Made by a program: the position numbers and the translations under genes
Source of the DNA: an uncultured Apibacter sp.
GTDB lineage: Bacteria; Bacteroidota; Bacteroidia; Flavobacteriales; Weeksellaceae
DNA: 64,000 nucleotides
Assembly: GCA_945280365.1 (NCBI GenBank)
Contig: CALYQD010000003.1
Span: 124,001 to 188,000, forward strand
Direction: 5' to 3'
Shown here: positions 7,485-17,078 of the stretch, in pieces
Layout of the letters: every line of letters starts with the position of its first letter
How positions within the stretch are numbered: the stretch's first letter is position 1
Notes under the pieces: generated by a model
Database searches by the model: none
Told to the model about the DNA's origin: nothing
Seen by the model: the letters and a program-made list of their open reading frames with translations, nothing else

Positions 7485-9422
7485 TTAAGCATCTATATTT
7501 GCATACACAGCATTTTTTTCAATGAATTCTCTACGAGGAGGAACATCATCTCCCATTAGCATTGAAAAAATACGATCGGCTTCTGATGCGTTATTAATTG
7601 TAACCTGTCGTAAAGTTCTTTTTTCAGGATTCATAGTTGTATCCCAAAGCTGCTCAGCATTCATCTCTCCTAACCCTTTATACCTTTGAACAGAAAAACC
7701 TTTTCCTTGAGCATTACCTAATTCAGCAGCTATTTCTTCCCTATGTTTGTCATCCCACGCATAATATTCCTTATTTCCTTTTTTCAATAAATACAATGGA
7801 GGAGTAGCTATATAAATATATCCTTTCTCAATCATCTCTTTCATATAACGAAAAAAGAATGTTAAAATCAGTGTGGTAATATGCGAACCGTCAACATCCG
7901 CATCAGTCATAATTACTACTTTATGATAGCGAAGTTTAGTAAGATTTAATTCTTTAGAATCTTCTTCTGTTCCTACAGAAACTCCTAAAGCTGTATAAAT
8001 ATTTTTTATTTCATCACTTTCAAAAACCTTATAACTTACCGCTTTTTCAACATTAAGAATTTTACCTCTTAAAGGTAGAATAGCCTGAAAATTTCTATCT
8101 CTTCCTTGTTTAGCAGTTCCACCTGCAGAATCCCCTTCGACCAAAAATAATTCACTTTCTTCTGCATTACGTGAAGAACAATCAGCTAATTTCCCAGGTA
8201 AACCACTTCCTCCTAAAGGAGATTTTCTCTGAACTAATTCTCTAGCTTTTTTAGCAGCCTGACGCGCTTTAGCTGCGAGAAGAACTTTTTGTACAATTTG
8301 TTTAGCTTCATTGGGATGTTCTTCTAGATAATTAGTTAACATTTCTGCTACTATTTTATCTACTGCCGAACTAACTTCAGAATTTCCTAGCTTAGTTTTA
8401 GTTTGGCCTTCAAATTGAGGTTCCATAACTTTTACGGAAACCACTGCAGTTAGACCTTCACGAAAATCATCACCGGTAATTTCAACCTTTTCCTTTGCTA
8501 AGTTAATATTTTCATCTGCATATTTTTTCAATGTTCGTGTTAAGGCTCTTCTAAATCCGGTTAAATGAGTTCCTCCTTCATGGGTATTGATATTATTTAC
8601 ATATGAATGAATGTTTTCCGTATATGAAGTATTATATCTCATAGCTACTTCAACCGGAATTTCATCAATTTCTCCTTCCATATGAATAATTTCATCCATT
8701 AGGGGTTCTCTGTTTTCGTCTATAAATTCAACAAACTCTTCAAGACCTCTTTCAGAATAAAATACTTCTTTTTTAGTATCACCGTTTTCATCTACTTCTC
8801 TTTCGTCTGTTAAAGTTATAGTTATCCCTTTATTAAGAAATGAGAGTTCGCGTAAACGGGTGGCTAACGTATCATAATTATAAATAGTTTCAGTGAAAAT
8901 TGAACTATCGGGAATAAATGTTACTGTGGTGCCCGTATGAGTAGAAACTCCTACTATTTCAACTGAAGTTAAAGCAACTCCTTTAGAATACTTTTGTTGA
9001 TATTTTTTTCCATCTCTATTTACCGTTGCAATAAGTTCAGTGGATAATGCGTTCACACAAGATACCCCTACCCCATGCAATCCACCGGATACTTTATATG
9101 AATCTTTATCAAATTTTCCTCCGGCTCCTATTTTTGTCATTACTAACTCTAATGCTGACAATCCGGTTTGTTTATTAGTATCAACAGGAATTCCGCGTCC
9201 GTTATCTTTAACTGTAATAGAATTATCTTTTCCAATACTTACATTGATGGTATCACAATATCCAGCTAGAGCTTCATCAATAGAATTATCAACTACTTCA
9301 TATACTAAATGATGTAGTCCTCTAACTCCAACATCTCCAATGTACATGGAGGGGCGCATACGTACATGTTCAATACCTTCCAGCGCTTGAATACTATCTG
9401 CCGTATATTTTTGTTCACTCAT
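7485..9422 (-). CDS. gyrB: DNA gyrase subunit B
   Basis: ATPase subunit of gyrase, which introduces negative supercoils with GyrA. All signatures are present in order: GHKL ATPase motifs VVDNSIDEAL (residues 43-52), DNGRGIPV (73-80) and GGLHGVGVS (113-121); the transducer region; the TOPRIM metal-binding motifs EGDSAGG (near residue 430) and DADVDGSHI (near 505); and the C-terminal QRYKGLGEMN. The length of 645 residues fits the short GyrB without the gammaproteobacterial insertion. A TATATTTG box at 9456-9463 gives it its own promoter. It is not next to dnaA here, so it does not mark an origin. Confidence 0.97.
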   Translation of the reverse strand: MSEQKYTADSIQALEGIEHVRMRPSMYIGDVGVRGLHHLVYEVVDNSIDEALAGYCDTINVSIGKDNSITVKDNGRGIPVDTNKQTGLSALELVMTKIGAGGKFDKDSYKVSGGLHGVGVSCVNALSTELIATVNRDGKKYQQKYSKGVALTSVEIVGVSTHTGTTVTFIPDSSIFTETIYNYDTLATRLRELSFLNKGITITLTDEREVDENGDTKKEVFYSERGLEEFVEFIDENREPLMDEIIHMEGEIDEIPVEVAMRYNTSYTENIHSYVNNINTHEGGTHLTGFRRALTRTLKKYADENINLAKEKVEITGDDFREGLTAVVSVKVMEPQFEGQTKTKLGNSEVSSAVDKIVAEMLTNYLEEHPNEAKQIVQKVLLAAKARQAAKKARELVQRKSPLGGSGLPGKLADCSSRNAEESELFLVEGDSAGGTAKQGRDRNFQAILPLRGKILNVEKAVSYKVFESDEIKNIYTALGVSVGTEEDSKELNLTKLRYHKVVIMTDADVDGSHITTLILTFFFRYMKEMIEKGYIYIATPPLYLLKKGNKEYYAWDDKHREEIAAELGNAQGKGFSVQRYKGLGEMNAEQLWDTTMNPEKRTLRQVTINNASEADRIFSMLMGDDVPPRREFIEKNAVYANIDA

Positions 9423-9455
9423 TTTTAATCGTTAATTTAATTCAAAAAATACTTA

Positions 9456-9463
9456 CAAATATA
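9456..9463 (-). promoter_or_regulatory. -7 element of gyrB
   Basis: TATATTTG on the minus strand, 33 bases before the gyrB ATG, a perfect TAnnTTTG match. Confidence 0.6.
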
Positions 9464-9522
9464 TGAAAAAATATTGAAATTTACTAGTTCTTCAGACGTT
9501 ACGCATTAAATGAAAATAAATA

Positions 9523-9553
9523 AAAAACAGATTCAACAAATGAATCTGTTTTT
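9523..9553 (-). terminator. Intrinsic terminator of tpiA
   Basis: Stem AAAAACAGATTCA / TGAATCTGTTTTT with a 5-base loop; 13 perfect pairs including A/T runs on both sides. It lies 30 bases after the tpiA stop and separates it from gyrB. Confidence 0.85.
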
Positions 9554-9582
9554 ACATTATATATAACTATTTATTTATGAAA

Positions 9583-10341
9583 TTAAATTTCTTTATAAGT
9601 ATTTATTAAGGATCCAAAGTCATTTACATTTAAAGAAGCACCGCCAATCAATCCTCCATCAACATCTGGTTTTGAGAAAATTTCCTTTGCATTTGCCGGT
9701 TTAACACTTCCTCCGTAAAGGATTGAGACTGAGTCAGCAACTTCTTTACCATATTTATCTGCAATTAATGAACGAATATAAGCATGAATTTCTTGAGCTT
9801 GTTCCGGAGTAGCTGTTTCCCCTGTTCCTATAGCCCAAACTGGTTCATAAGCAATAACAACTTTAATGATTTCTTCTGCTGTTAAGTTAAATAAAGCTAC
9901 TTCAGTTTGCCTTTTTACTACGTCGAAATGTTTTCCTGCTTTTCTTTCTTCTAATAATTCACCATTGCAAAATATTGGTGTTAATCCATTATCTAAAGCA
10001 ATTTTAACTTTAGCACCTATTTGTTCATCAGTTTCATTATGGTATTGTCTTCTTTCAGAATGACCAATAATGGCTCCATCAACTTGAATAGATTTAAGCA
10101 TTTCAGCTGAGATTTCTCCTGTATATGCTCCTGATTTATGTTCTGAAATATCTTCAGAGTATACATTCAAGTTTTTATGGTTAGCTTTTGCATTTTCCAA
10201 ATATATAAACGGAATTCCGACGATAACTTCACATTTTGGTGAATTGGATTGTATGAAAGAATCTATTTCTGCTAATAAGGCTTTTGCTTCCGGCAATGTT
10301 TTATTCATTTTCCAATTCCCTGCTACTATTTTTTTTCTCAT
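9583..10341 (-). CDS. tpiA: Triosephosphate isomerase
   Basis: Interconverts dihydroxyacetone phosphate and glyceraldehyde 3-phosphate in glycolysis and gluconeogenesis. Catalytic residues are visible: the lysine in NWKMNK (residues 9-14), the histidine in IGHSERR (92-98), and the glutamate in YEPVWAIGTG (165-174), the start of flexible loop 6; the phosphate-binding YGGSVK and GGLIGGAS lie near the C-terminus. The length of 252 residues is normal. It is the last gene of a three-gene unit with DUF1599 and the DoxX-like protein, a gene order I recognise from other Bacteroidota. Confidence 0.97.
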   Translation of the reverse strand: MRKKIVAGNWKMNKTLPEAKALLAEIDSFIQSNSPKCEVIVGIPFIYLENAKANHKNLNVYSEDISEHKSGAYTGEISAEMLKSIQVDGAIIGHSERRQYHNETDEQIGAKVKIALDNGLTPIFCNGELLEERKAGKHFDVVKRQTEVALFNLTAEEIIKVVIAYEPVWAIGTGETATPEQAQEIHAYIRSLIADKYGKEVADSVSILYGGSVKPANAKEIFSKPDVDGGLIGGASLNVNDFGSLINTYKEI

Positions 10342-10358
10342 GTGTATGTAAATTAAGT

Positions 10359-11453
10359 TTATAATTCTTTTATTTCTTGTATTGTTGGAAAATCGTTTAT
10401 ATTAAATTTGGCAACGACCACTCCTTTTTTTAATATCATAATCCCTATAAAACTTCTACTAATAGTTTTTAAAGTTGTTTGATCCATTATGCAAGTAGCC
10501 ATTGGACTTAAATATGTGGGATCATTTGTTAAAATGACAAATTTAAGTTTTTTCTCTTTTAATTGAAATGTGATTTTTCTCAATTTAGCCCGTTCTATAA
10601 TACTTAGTTTTTTTGCAAAAGGAACAGTAATTACAACTATTTTATCTTGATCTAAAACATTTTCTGTTTTATCTTCTCCTAAACACTCAATGGAAAAATC
10701 ATGTACAGATGGTAATTTGGCTTCTTTTAATATTTTGACTGATGTATCATTTATCTTCCAGTTTAGAGTATCTTTCCATATGCCTGAGTTTATATACTCA
10801 TCTGAATTCATTCTTTTTTCTTTATGAGTGTTAAGATTTCTAAGTGTATAAATAATTAGGCTTTTTTCTAATTCTCCATCATTCATTCCTTCTTTAATAT
10901 TCTTACCAACCGCGTAAGGTCTAAAATCTATTATCGGTTGATGTGCAATTCCCTGATATACTGTCCATATACATATCATAAAAGATATCCCTATTATTAT
11001 CCAATTTATTTTTAAAGTAAAGACCGGGTGTATATACTTTGACCCATAAACTAAAATAACTATCAACAGTAAAAGAATAATGTCTTTGCCAAAGGATGTC
11101 CATGGAGATAATTTTATGGCATCACCAAAGCATCCGCAATCAGTAACTTTATTGAAATAAGCTGAATAAAAGGTTAAAAAAGTAAAGAAAATTATTAAAA
11201 ATAATAAGAAGCTTAAAGTGAATTTTTTCCAAATTCCTATAAGTAAGAACACTCCTAACATTACCTCAAGGATAACAAAAAATATGGATAATGGAAGTGC
11301 TAAATTTTGTAAAAAATGAATATTAAAAACACTTTCTCCAAAATATTCTTCCAACTTATAAGAAAATCCAATTGGATCAATAGTTTTAACGAAACCGGAA
11401 ATTATGAAAATAATTCCAACCAATATTCTGAAAAATTGACTTATAAATTTCAT
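10359..11453 (-). CDS. DoxX/MauE-like membrane protein of the BT_3928 type
   Basis: A protein of 364 residues when started at the ATG at 11453 (MKFISQFF); a GTG at 11480 would add 9 residues but overlap the upstream gene, so I prefer the ATG. The N-terminal half has about four or five membrane segments of the DoxX/MauE type, including GIIFIISGFVKTIDPIGFSY and a cytoplasmic-side ADCGCFGD-like motif (TDCGCFGDA). The C-terminal part is a soluble thioredoxin-like region (VVITVPFAKKL, KLKFVILTND). This architecture suggests a membrane redox or quinone-associated role, but none is established from the sequence. It lies between DUF1599 and tpiA in a tightly packed unit. Confidence 0.75.
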   Translation of the reverse strand: MKFISQFFRILVGIIFIISGFVKTIDPIGFSYKLEEYFGESVFNIHFLQNLALPLSIFFVILEVMLGVFLLIGIWKKFTLSFLLFLIIFFTFLTFYSAYFNKVTDCGCFGDAIKLSPWTSFGKDIILLLLIVILVYGSKYIHPVFTLKINWIIIGISFMICIWTVYQGIAHQPIIDFRPYAVGKNIKEGMNDGELEKSLIIYTLRNLNTHKEKRMNSDEYINSGIWKDTLNWKINDTSVKILKEAKLPSVHDFSIECLGEDKTENVLDQDKIVVITVPFAKKLSIIERAKLRKITFQLKEKKLKFVILTNDPTYLSPMATCIMDQTTLKTISRSFIGIMILKKGVVVAKFNINDFPTIQEIKEL

Positions 11454-11463
11454 TAAACTATTT

Positions 11464-12006
11464 TTATTTGTTTTCCTCACTTAAAATTAAAGCAAACACT
11501 GCATAATTTAAAATATCAAAATAATTTGCATCTAAACCTTCTGAAACTAGGGTTTTACCTTTATTATCTTCTATTTGCTTGATACGTAATAATTTTTGCA
11601 AAATTAAATCGGTTATTGAACTTATACGCATATCTCTCCATGCTTCTCCATAATCATGATTTTTACGAATCATTAAATTTTTAGCTTGATTAGTTATATT
11701 ATCGTATAATTCAGATGCTTCTTCTAAATTTAAATCGGGTTGTTCCGCAATACCTTTTTCAAATTGTATTAAAGCCATTATTGAATAGTTAACAATTGCT
11801 AAAAATTCTCCTTCAATTCCTTCCAAAATTTTTTGTTCTCCTTTTTCCTGAATAGTTCTAATTCTGTTGGCCTTAATAAATATCTGATCAGTTAAAGAAG
11901 GTAAACGCAAAATTCTCCAAGCGGGTCCATAATCGATCATTTTATTTACAAATAATTTCTTGCAGTTTGAAATTATTAAATTAAATTCTTCTAATGTTTT
12001 TTCCAT
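11464..12006 (-). CDS. DUF1599 domain-containing protein
   Basis: A protein of 180 residues made of two related halves: KLFVNKMIDYGPAWRILRL with KANRIRTIQE in the first, and KNLMIRKNHDYGEAWRDMRI with KLLRIKQIED in the second. This tandem DUF1599 layout is typical of Bacteroidota; the helical repeats with conserved D-Y-G-x-A-W-R resemble the all-alpha nucleotide pyrophosphohydrolase fold, but a catalytic role is unproven. It is the first gene of the unit with the DoxX-like protein and tpiA. Its own promoter box (12023-12030) abuts the stop codon of the upstream acyltransferase. Confidence 0.82.
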   Translation of the reverse strand: MEKTLEEFNLIISNCKKLFVNKMIDYGPAWRILRLPSLTDQIFIKANRIRTIQEKGEQKILEGIEGEFLAIVNYSIMALIQFEKGIAEQPDLNLEEASELYDNITNQAKNLMIRKNHDYGEAWRDMRISSITDLILQKLLRIKQIEDNKGKTLVSEGLDANYFDILNYAVFALILSEENK

Positions 12007-12022
12007 TATTATTTTATACGTA

Positions 12023-12030
12023 CAAAAATA
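12023..12030 (-). promoter_or_regulatory. -7 element of the DUF1599-DoxX-tpiA unit
   Basis: TATTTTTG on the minus strand, immediately next to the acyltransferase stop (12031-12033) and 16 bases before the DUF1599 ATG. It indicates that the tpiA unit is transcribed independently of the acyltransferase. Confidence 0.55.
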
Positions 12031-13077
12031 CTATTTAACTATGTATTTACCTAGAGGTAATTTATTTAAAATGTATAAGAGTAATATTGAAATAATTAAT
12101 GTACAAAAAGTGATTATAGGTATAGAGAATAATGGATTAAAAGATAAAGCATCTAATCCTATATTGTCAAACAATCCAATAATTAAAACATGTATAAGGT
12201 AAATTCCATAACTGTATTCACTTATTAAAGATAAAATTTTATTTTTTTTATTAAATATAGGCACGAGATAAAATAATAAAAATACTGAAAGAGCCTGAAA
12301 TAAATCCCAAGGTTTAAATTGTTCGGTATATACCCCTGAGTTAATGGTTGCAGTATATGAATCAAAACATATATATAAATAAGATAATAAAAAAATTATA
12401 ACACACGAAATGATATAATATTTAATATTATATTTATATTTTCTTCTCACTAAATAATATCCTAAGACCAAATAACCGAGAAATTCAGCATAACGCATTA
12501 TATAATTGGATAGATATATAGTATCAAAAAATTTACAAAAAATAAATAATACTAAAAAACATACAATCATGAAACATAATTGTTGTTTCTGATTGCTTAC
12601 CATTATCCATTGATTGATAAGAGGAAGTAATAAATAGATTCTCAAGAGCATATAAATATACCACATATGATAAGCTACTCCCGTAACCAATTCTAAATAG
12701 GAATATTCAATAACAAAATTAAAATTTAAAATTATATGATTTTTAAAATGTAAAATTAATATTTTAAAAATAATATAGATAAAACTCCAAAATAAAAAGG
12801 GAACTAATACTCTTGAAAACTTTTTAGTAAAATGTTTAAATGTATATTGCTTTCCCAATGATAATAATCCGGTCATCATGATAAAAATAGGTACACCGAA
12901 TCTTGCTAAGTTTATATAAAAATTTGATATCAACCAATCATTTTCAGAAACCTTATCATAACTACGACTCATCTTAGCGGCAACATGTAATAAAACAATT
13001 CCGATAGCACAAATTGCACGAAGATTATCTATCCAAATTATATTCTTATTATTAATATCTTTTTTCACTATGTCCAT
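12031..13077 (-). CDS. Acyltransferase-3 family membrane protein (putative O-acetyltransferase)
   Basis: A 348-residue integral membrane protein with about ten hydrophobic segments. The N-terminus carries the family signature IIWIDNLRAICAIGIVLLHV, with the arginine and the membrane histidine used by acyltransferase-3 enzymes, and FGVPIFIMMTGLL follows. Such proteins move acyl groups, usually acetyl, onto sugars of capsule, lipopolysaccharide or teichoic-type polymers; the acceptor is unknown. It stands between folP and the DUF1599 unit with no sugar-polymer genes nearby, so it looks like an insertion into a conserved neighbourhood. Its upstream region is 450 bases of AT-rich DNA. Confidence 0.82.
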   Translation of the reverse strand: MDIVKKDINNKNIIWIDNLRAICAIGIVLLHVAAKMSRSYDKVSENDWLISNFYINLARFGVPIFIMMTGLLSLGKQYTFKHFTKKFSRVLVPFLFWSFIYIIFKILILHFKNHIILNFNFVIEYSYLELVTGVAYHMWYIYMLLRIYLLLPLINQWIMVSNQKQQLCFMIVCFLVLFIFCKFFDTIYLSNYIMRYAEFLGYLVLGYYLVRRKYKYNIKYYIISCVIIFLLSYLYICFDSYTATINSGVYTEQFKPWDLFQALSVFLLFYLVPIFNKKNKILSLISEYSYGIYLIHVLIIGLFDNIGLDALSFNPLFSIPIITFCTLIISILLLYILNKLPLGKYIVK

Positions 13078-13527
13078 ATTGTTAAGAATAAAAAATTTAT
13101 TATTTGAATTTTCTAAAACTATGAATTCACATGAATAAATATCCCAATGTGAATATGAATTGAAAAATATTTTTAATTTTTTAATACTAAATTTTAACTA
13201 AAATTTAAAATAATATATGTCTTTATCTTTAATAATTTATTACAATAAATATAATTAAAATGATAATAAACTAATTTTTATTAAGTTAAATTATTATTCA
13301 CACATATAAAATAAATATATTATCTCTTTTGTTTTTTATTGTTAGCAATAATTATAAAAAAACAAAATACTATGCGATAAATTTATAGAAAATTTAATAT
13401 AAAATAAAAATATTTTAAATAAATTTAAAAAAGTTATAGGATAAGTTATTATTCATTTTTTCAATGTGATAATGTAAAATATCTTGCATTATTTATTTTT
13501 TTAAATTTACAATCTCAAATACATATT
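13078..13527. other. AT-rich intergenic region between divergent genes
   Basis: 450 bases between the starts of the acyltransferase (minus) and folP (plus). I see no open frame, tRNA or clear hairpin. Near its right end TAAATTTA (one base off the -7 consensus) precedes folP. It presumably contains both promoters. Confidence 0.5.
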
Positions 13528-14349
13528 ATGACAATTAACATTAATGGGTCTTTAATAGATTTTAATATTCCTAAAGTAGCCGGAATACTCAATATTACAG
13601 AAGATTCCTTTTATGATGGTGGTAAATATTCTACTATAGAGAAAGCTTTAAAGCATACGGAAGAATTAATTGCTGAAGAAGCTGATTTCATTGATATAGG
13701 CGGTCAATCTACACGTCCAGGTTCACGTTTTTTGTCTGAAGAAGATGAATTATCTCAAGTTATACCAGTAATTAAAGCTATTAAAAAAAAATTTCCTTTT
13801 GTAAAATTGTCTATAGATACATTTTGGTCAAAGGTTGCGGAAGAAAGCGTTAATGAAGGTGTAAGTATGATTAATGACATTTCCGGAGGAAGTATGGATG
13901 AAAAAATGTTTGAAACTGTTGGTAGATTAAAAGTACCTTATGTTTTAATGCATATGAGAGGAACTCCTCAAACCATGGGAACTTTTACGGAATATAATAA
14001 TTTGATTTTAGATATTAATTATTACTTTTCAAAAAAAATTAGTGAACTTAAAAAATTTGGTGTAAATGATATCTTATTGGATCCAGGTTTTGGATTTAGT
14101 AAAACTTTAGAACAAAATTACGAATTACTCAAAAACATTGATAAATTCAAAATATTTAATCTACCTTTATACATTGGAATGTCAAGAAAAAGTATGATTT
14201 ATAAATGTTTAGAAATAACTGTCGAAGAAGCATTAATAGGAACATCAGCATTAAACTTATATGCATTACAGAAAGGCGCTCATATATTACGTGTACATGA
14301 TGTAAAAGAAGCTAAACAAATGATTAATCTTTGGAAAATGTTAAAATAA
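13528..14349 (+). CDS. folP: Dihydropteroate synthase
   Basis: Joins 6-hydroxymethyl-dihydropterin diphosphate and p-aminobenzoate in folate synthesis; the target of sulfonamides. The TIM-barrel motifs occur in order: GILNITEDSFYDGGKY, DIGGQSTRPGS, SIDTFWSKVAEE, MINDISGG, LMHMRGTPQTM, LLDPGFGFSKT, and the C-terminal IGMSRKSMI and LRVHDV. The loop-1 motif, usually N-V-T-P-D-S-F, reads N-I-T-E-D-S-F, a mild variation. The 273-residue length is normal. serB follows 33 bases downstream on the same strand. Confidence 0.96.
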   Translation: MTININGSLIDFNIPKVAGILNITEDSFYDGGKYSTIEKALKHTEELIAEEADFIDIGGQSTRPGSRFLSEEDELSQVIPVIKAIKKKFPFVKLSIDTFWSKVAEESVNEGVSMINDISGGSMDEKMFETVGRLKVPYVLMHMRGTPQTMGTFTEYNNLILDINYYFSKKISELKKFGVNDILLDPGFGFSKTLEQNYELLKNIDKFKIFNLPLYIGMSRKSMIYKCLEITVEEALIGTSALNLYALQKGAHILRVHDVKEAKQMINLWKMLK

Positions 14350-14382
14350 TAATAACCATTTATAATAAATTTATTTCTTTAC

Positions 14383-15615
14383 ATGCAAAACTCATCAGAA
14401 ATTATTCAAGTAAGCATTACAGGAGTTGATAAACCCGGAATAACTTCCGCAATAACCCATATATTAGGAAAATATAACGCAAAAATTCTTGACATTGGTC
14501 AAGCCAATATTCATCATTCTTTATCATTAGCCATATTATTTATGTCGGAAAATGGCAATTCCGGAAACATATTAAAAGAAATACTATTTAAAGCAAATAA
14601 GCTTGAAATTAATGTTAGATTTTATGCTCTTACTAAGGAAGAATATAGTAATTGGGTTAAGGTTCAAGGAAAAAATAGATATATTATAAATATTCTTGGA
14701 AAAGACATTACTGCAATGCATATTTCAGAAGTATCAAATGTTTTACTCGACTTTAAATTAAATATCGAGAGAATTATACGATTAACTCAACGTATTCCTT
14801 TAGATAGAATTATAGATCGTACTTGTTTTGAATTTGCTGTGAGGGGGAATTTACCTAATATTAGGGAAATACAAAATAAATTCTTGTTCTTATCTTCAAA
14901 ATTAAATATTGATATAGCTCTACAAGAAGAGAATAGATATAGAAGAATGAGACGTTTGATTTGTTTTGATATGGATTCTACCTTAATACAAACCGAGGTT
15001 ATTGATGAACTTGCAGAAAAAGCAGGAGTAGGCAAAGAGGTTAAAGCTATAACCGAATCCGCCATGAATGGTGATATCGATTTTTCCGAAAGTTTTAAAA
15101 GAAGAATTAAGCTTTTAAAAGGATTGAATGAATCCGTTTTAAAAGAAATTGCTGAAAAACTACCAATAACTGATGGTCTTGAGAGATTAATGGGAGTACT
15201 AAAAAAGAGTGGATTTAAGACCGCTATTATTTCCGGTGGATTTACTTATTTCGGAGACTATCTTAAAGAAAAATTTGGTTTTGATTATGTATTTGCTAAC
15301 AAACTGGAAATAATTGATGGAAAATTAACCGGCAATTATATTGGAGATATTGTTGACGGTAAGAAAAAAGCAGAGTATTTAAAATTAATTTCAACTTTCG
15401 AAAATATTGATATACAGCAAACTGTTGCTGTAGGTGATGGTGCTAACGATTTGCCTATGTTATCAATAGCCGGATTGGGAATTGCATTTCATGCTAAACA
15501 AACTGTTAAACAAAATGCCAATCATTCTTTATCTACAATTGGTTTAGATGGTATATTATATTTCTTGGGTTACAAAGATTCTTCAGAAGATATCGAAATG
15601 AAATCTTTTTCCTAA
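14383..15615 (+). CDS. serB: Phosphoserine phosphatase with N-terminal ACT domains
   Basis: Last step of serine synthesis: dephosphorylates phosphoserine. The N-terminal ~180 residues form one or two ACT-type regulatory domains (VSITGVDKPGITSAITHIL), expected to bind serine or another amino acid. The HAD phosphatase domain begins with FDMDSTLIQTEVIDEL (DxDST at residues 196-200), continues with IISGGFTYF (motif II serine) and ends with GDGANDLPMLSIAGLGIAFHA (motif III aspartates). The 410-residue length matches the ACT-containing class. It follows folP at 33 bases and converges on mtaB with only a weak hairpin between them. Confidence 0.95.
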   Translation: MQNSSEIIQVSITGVDKPGITSAITHILGKYNAKILDIGQANIHHSLSLAILFMSENGNSGNILKEILFKANKLEINVRFYALTKEEYSNWVKVQGKNRYIINILGKDITAMHISEVSNVLLDFKLNIERIIRLTQRIPLDRIIDRTCFEFAVRGNLPNIREIQNKFLFLSSKLNIDIALQEENRYRRMRRLICFDMDSTLIQTEVIDELAEKAGVGKEVKAITESAMNGDIDFSESFKRRIKLLKGLNESVLKEIAEKLPITDGLERLMGVLKKSGFKTAIISGGFTYFGDYLKEKFGFDYVFANKLEIIDGKLTGNYIGDIVDGKKKAEYLKLISTFENIDIQQTVAVGDGANDLPMLSIAGLGIAFHAKQTVKQNANHSLSTIGLDGILYFLGYKDSSEDIEMKSFS

Positions 15616-15663
15616 ATTCTAAGTTATTTTTAGGTTATATTAGAAAGTTGTGTAATTTACAAT

Positions 15664-16998
15664 TTAATAAGTAGCAATAGCCGATCTTACTATAACATTA
15701 CCTAAAGAATCAAGCTTTTCAAGATAAACCTCTTCCAATTGATTCACAAGATTGGGATTATAAGGTTGGCTTACTCGTACATAATTTTCAGTATATCCGT
15801 ACATCATTCCATTTTTATTTTCATGTTCCCAAAGGACCGTTTTAATTTTGCCCAGTTGAGATTCGTAAAAAGCATGACGTTTTTTTTCGGATAATATTTT
15901 CAACATTTTATTTCTTTTCTTTCTTTCAGAGTAAGGTACTTTTTCTTCCATATGTATAGCTTCAGTATTATCTCTTTCTGAATAGGTAAAGACATGTAAA
16001 TAACTTATAGGAAGCTTTTGTAAAAAATTATAAGTCTCAAGAAACTTTTCTTCTGTTTCGCCAGGAAAACCTACTATTACATCAACTCCTATGCAGGCAT
16101 CCTGTATTATGGAATGAATTTTATTAATTCTGTCACTATATAAGTTAGTTAAATATCTACGTTTCATTTTTTTCAAAAGATCATCACAGCCGGATTGTAA
16201 TGGAATATGAAAATGAGGAACGAAAATATTTGATTTAGAGACATACTCAATAATTTCATCTCTAAGCAAATTCGGCTCAATCGAGGAAATTCGTATTCGC
16301 TCAATAGATTGTAGCTGATCTAAATTCTGTACTAATTCTAAAAAAGTATGCTGATGTTTTTTATTTCCAAATTCTCCTTTTCCATAATCTCCAATATTAA
16401 CTCCCGTAAGTACAATTTCTTTGATATTTTTATCAGCAATCTCTTCCGCTTGTTTTATGATATTTTGTAGTTCAGCAGATCTTGAAATTCCTCTTGCTAA
16501 TGGTATAGTACAATAGGTACATTTATAATCACACCCATCCTGAACTTTTAAAAATGCTCGAGTCCTATCGCCTAAAGAATAGGACCCTACAAAAAAATCT
16601 GCCTGATCAATTTCACATGAATGGACTTTTACATCAGAGTCTTTCTTCAAATCTGAAATATATTTATGAATATTGAACTTTTCCTTAGCTCCTAATACTA
16701 AATCAACCCCGTCAATTTTACTAATTTCATCAGGTTTTAATTGAGCATAACAGCCTATCACACAAATTAAAGCATCAGGATTTAGATGTAAAGCCCGTTT
16801 AACAATAGTCTTACATTCTTTATCTGCGTTATCAGTTACTGAACATGTATTAATTATATAAACATCAGCTCTTTCATTAAAAGTTACTTTCACAAACCCT
16901 TCTTCAATTAATTGTCTTGCTATCGTTGATGTTTCAGCAAAATTTAATTTACATCCTATAGTATGAAATGCTACTGATTTCCTGATTTCTTTTAACAT
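15664..16998 (-). CDS. mtaB: tRNA (t6A37) methylthiotransferase MtaB
   Basis: Radical-SAM enzyme converting t6A to ms2t6A at tRNA position 37, next to the anticodon. The N-terminal UPF0004 domain has the three cluster cysteines C16 (HTIGCKLN), C52 (NTCSVT) and C83 (IGCYAQ). The radical-SAM motif is CDYKCTYC (C156, C160, C163). A C-terminal TRAM-like domain follows. The 444-residue length and the GCKLN motif favour MtaB over MiaB or RimO. The TAATTTTG box at 17003-17010 is so close to the ATG that the message is probably leaderless. Confidence 0.92.
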   Translation of the reverse strand: MLKEIRKSVAFHTIGCKLNFAETSTIARQLIEEGFVKVTFNERADVYIINTCSVTDNADKECKTIVKRALHLNPDALICVIGCYAQLKPDEISKIDGVDLVLGAKEKFNIHKYISDLKKDSDVKVHSCEIDQADFFVGSYSLGDRTRAFLKVQDGCDYKCTYCTIPLARGISRSAELQNIIKQAEEIADKNIKEIVLTGVNIGDYGKGEFGNKKHQHTFLELVQNLDQLQSIERIRISSIEPNLLRDEIIEYVSKSNIFVPHFHIPLQSGCDDLLKKMKRRYLTNLYSDRINKIHSIIQDACIGVDVIVGFPGETEEKFLETYNFLQKLPISYLHVFTYSERDNTEAIHMEEKVPYSERKKRNKMLKILSEKKRHAFYESQLGKIKTVLWEHENKNGMMYGYTENYVRVSQPYNPNLVNQLEEVYLEKLDSLGNVIVRSAIATY

Positions 16999-17002
16999 GA
17001 TG

Positions 17003-17010
17003 CAAAATTA
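17003..17010 (-). promoter_or_regulatory. -7 element 4 bases before the mtaB start codon
   Basis: TAATTTTG on the minus strand; 19 bases further upstream lies TTTC, one base off the -33 TTTG element. Only CATC separates the box from the ATG at 16998, implying a leaderless transcript. Confidence 0.6.
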
Positions 17011-17078
17011 CGTATTTAATTTATTTACTGAAATTATTATAATAATTATATCAGATTTTCATATTTTATAAAAAAAAA

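Noticed and set aside
7485..9480. gyrB as a marker of the replication origin
   Set aside because: No dnaA, recF or DnaA-box cluster is seen nearby; gyrB is often away from the origin in Bacteroidota.
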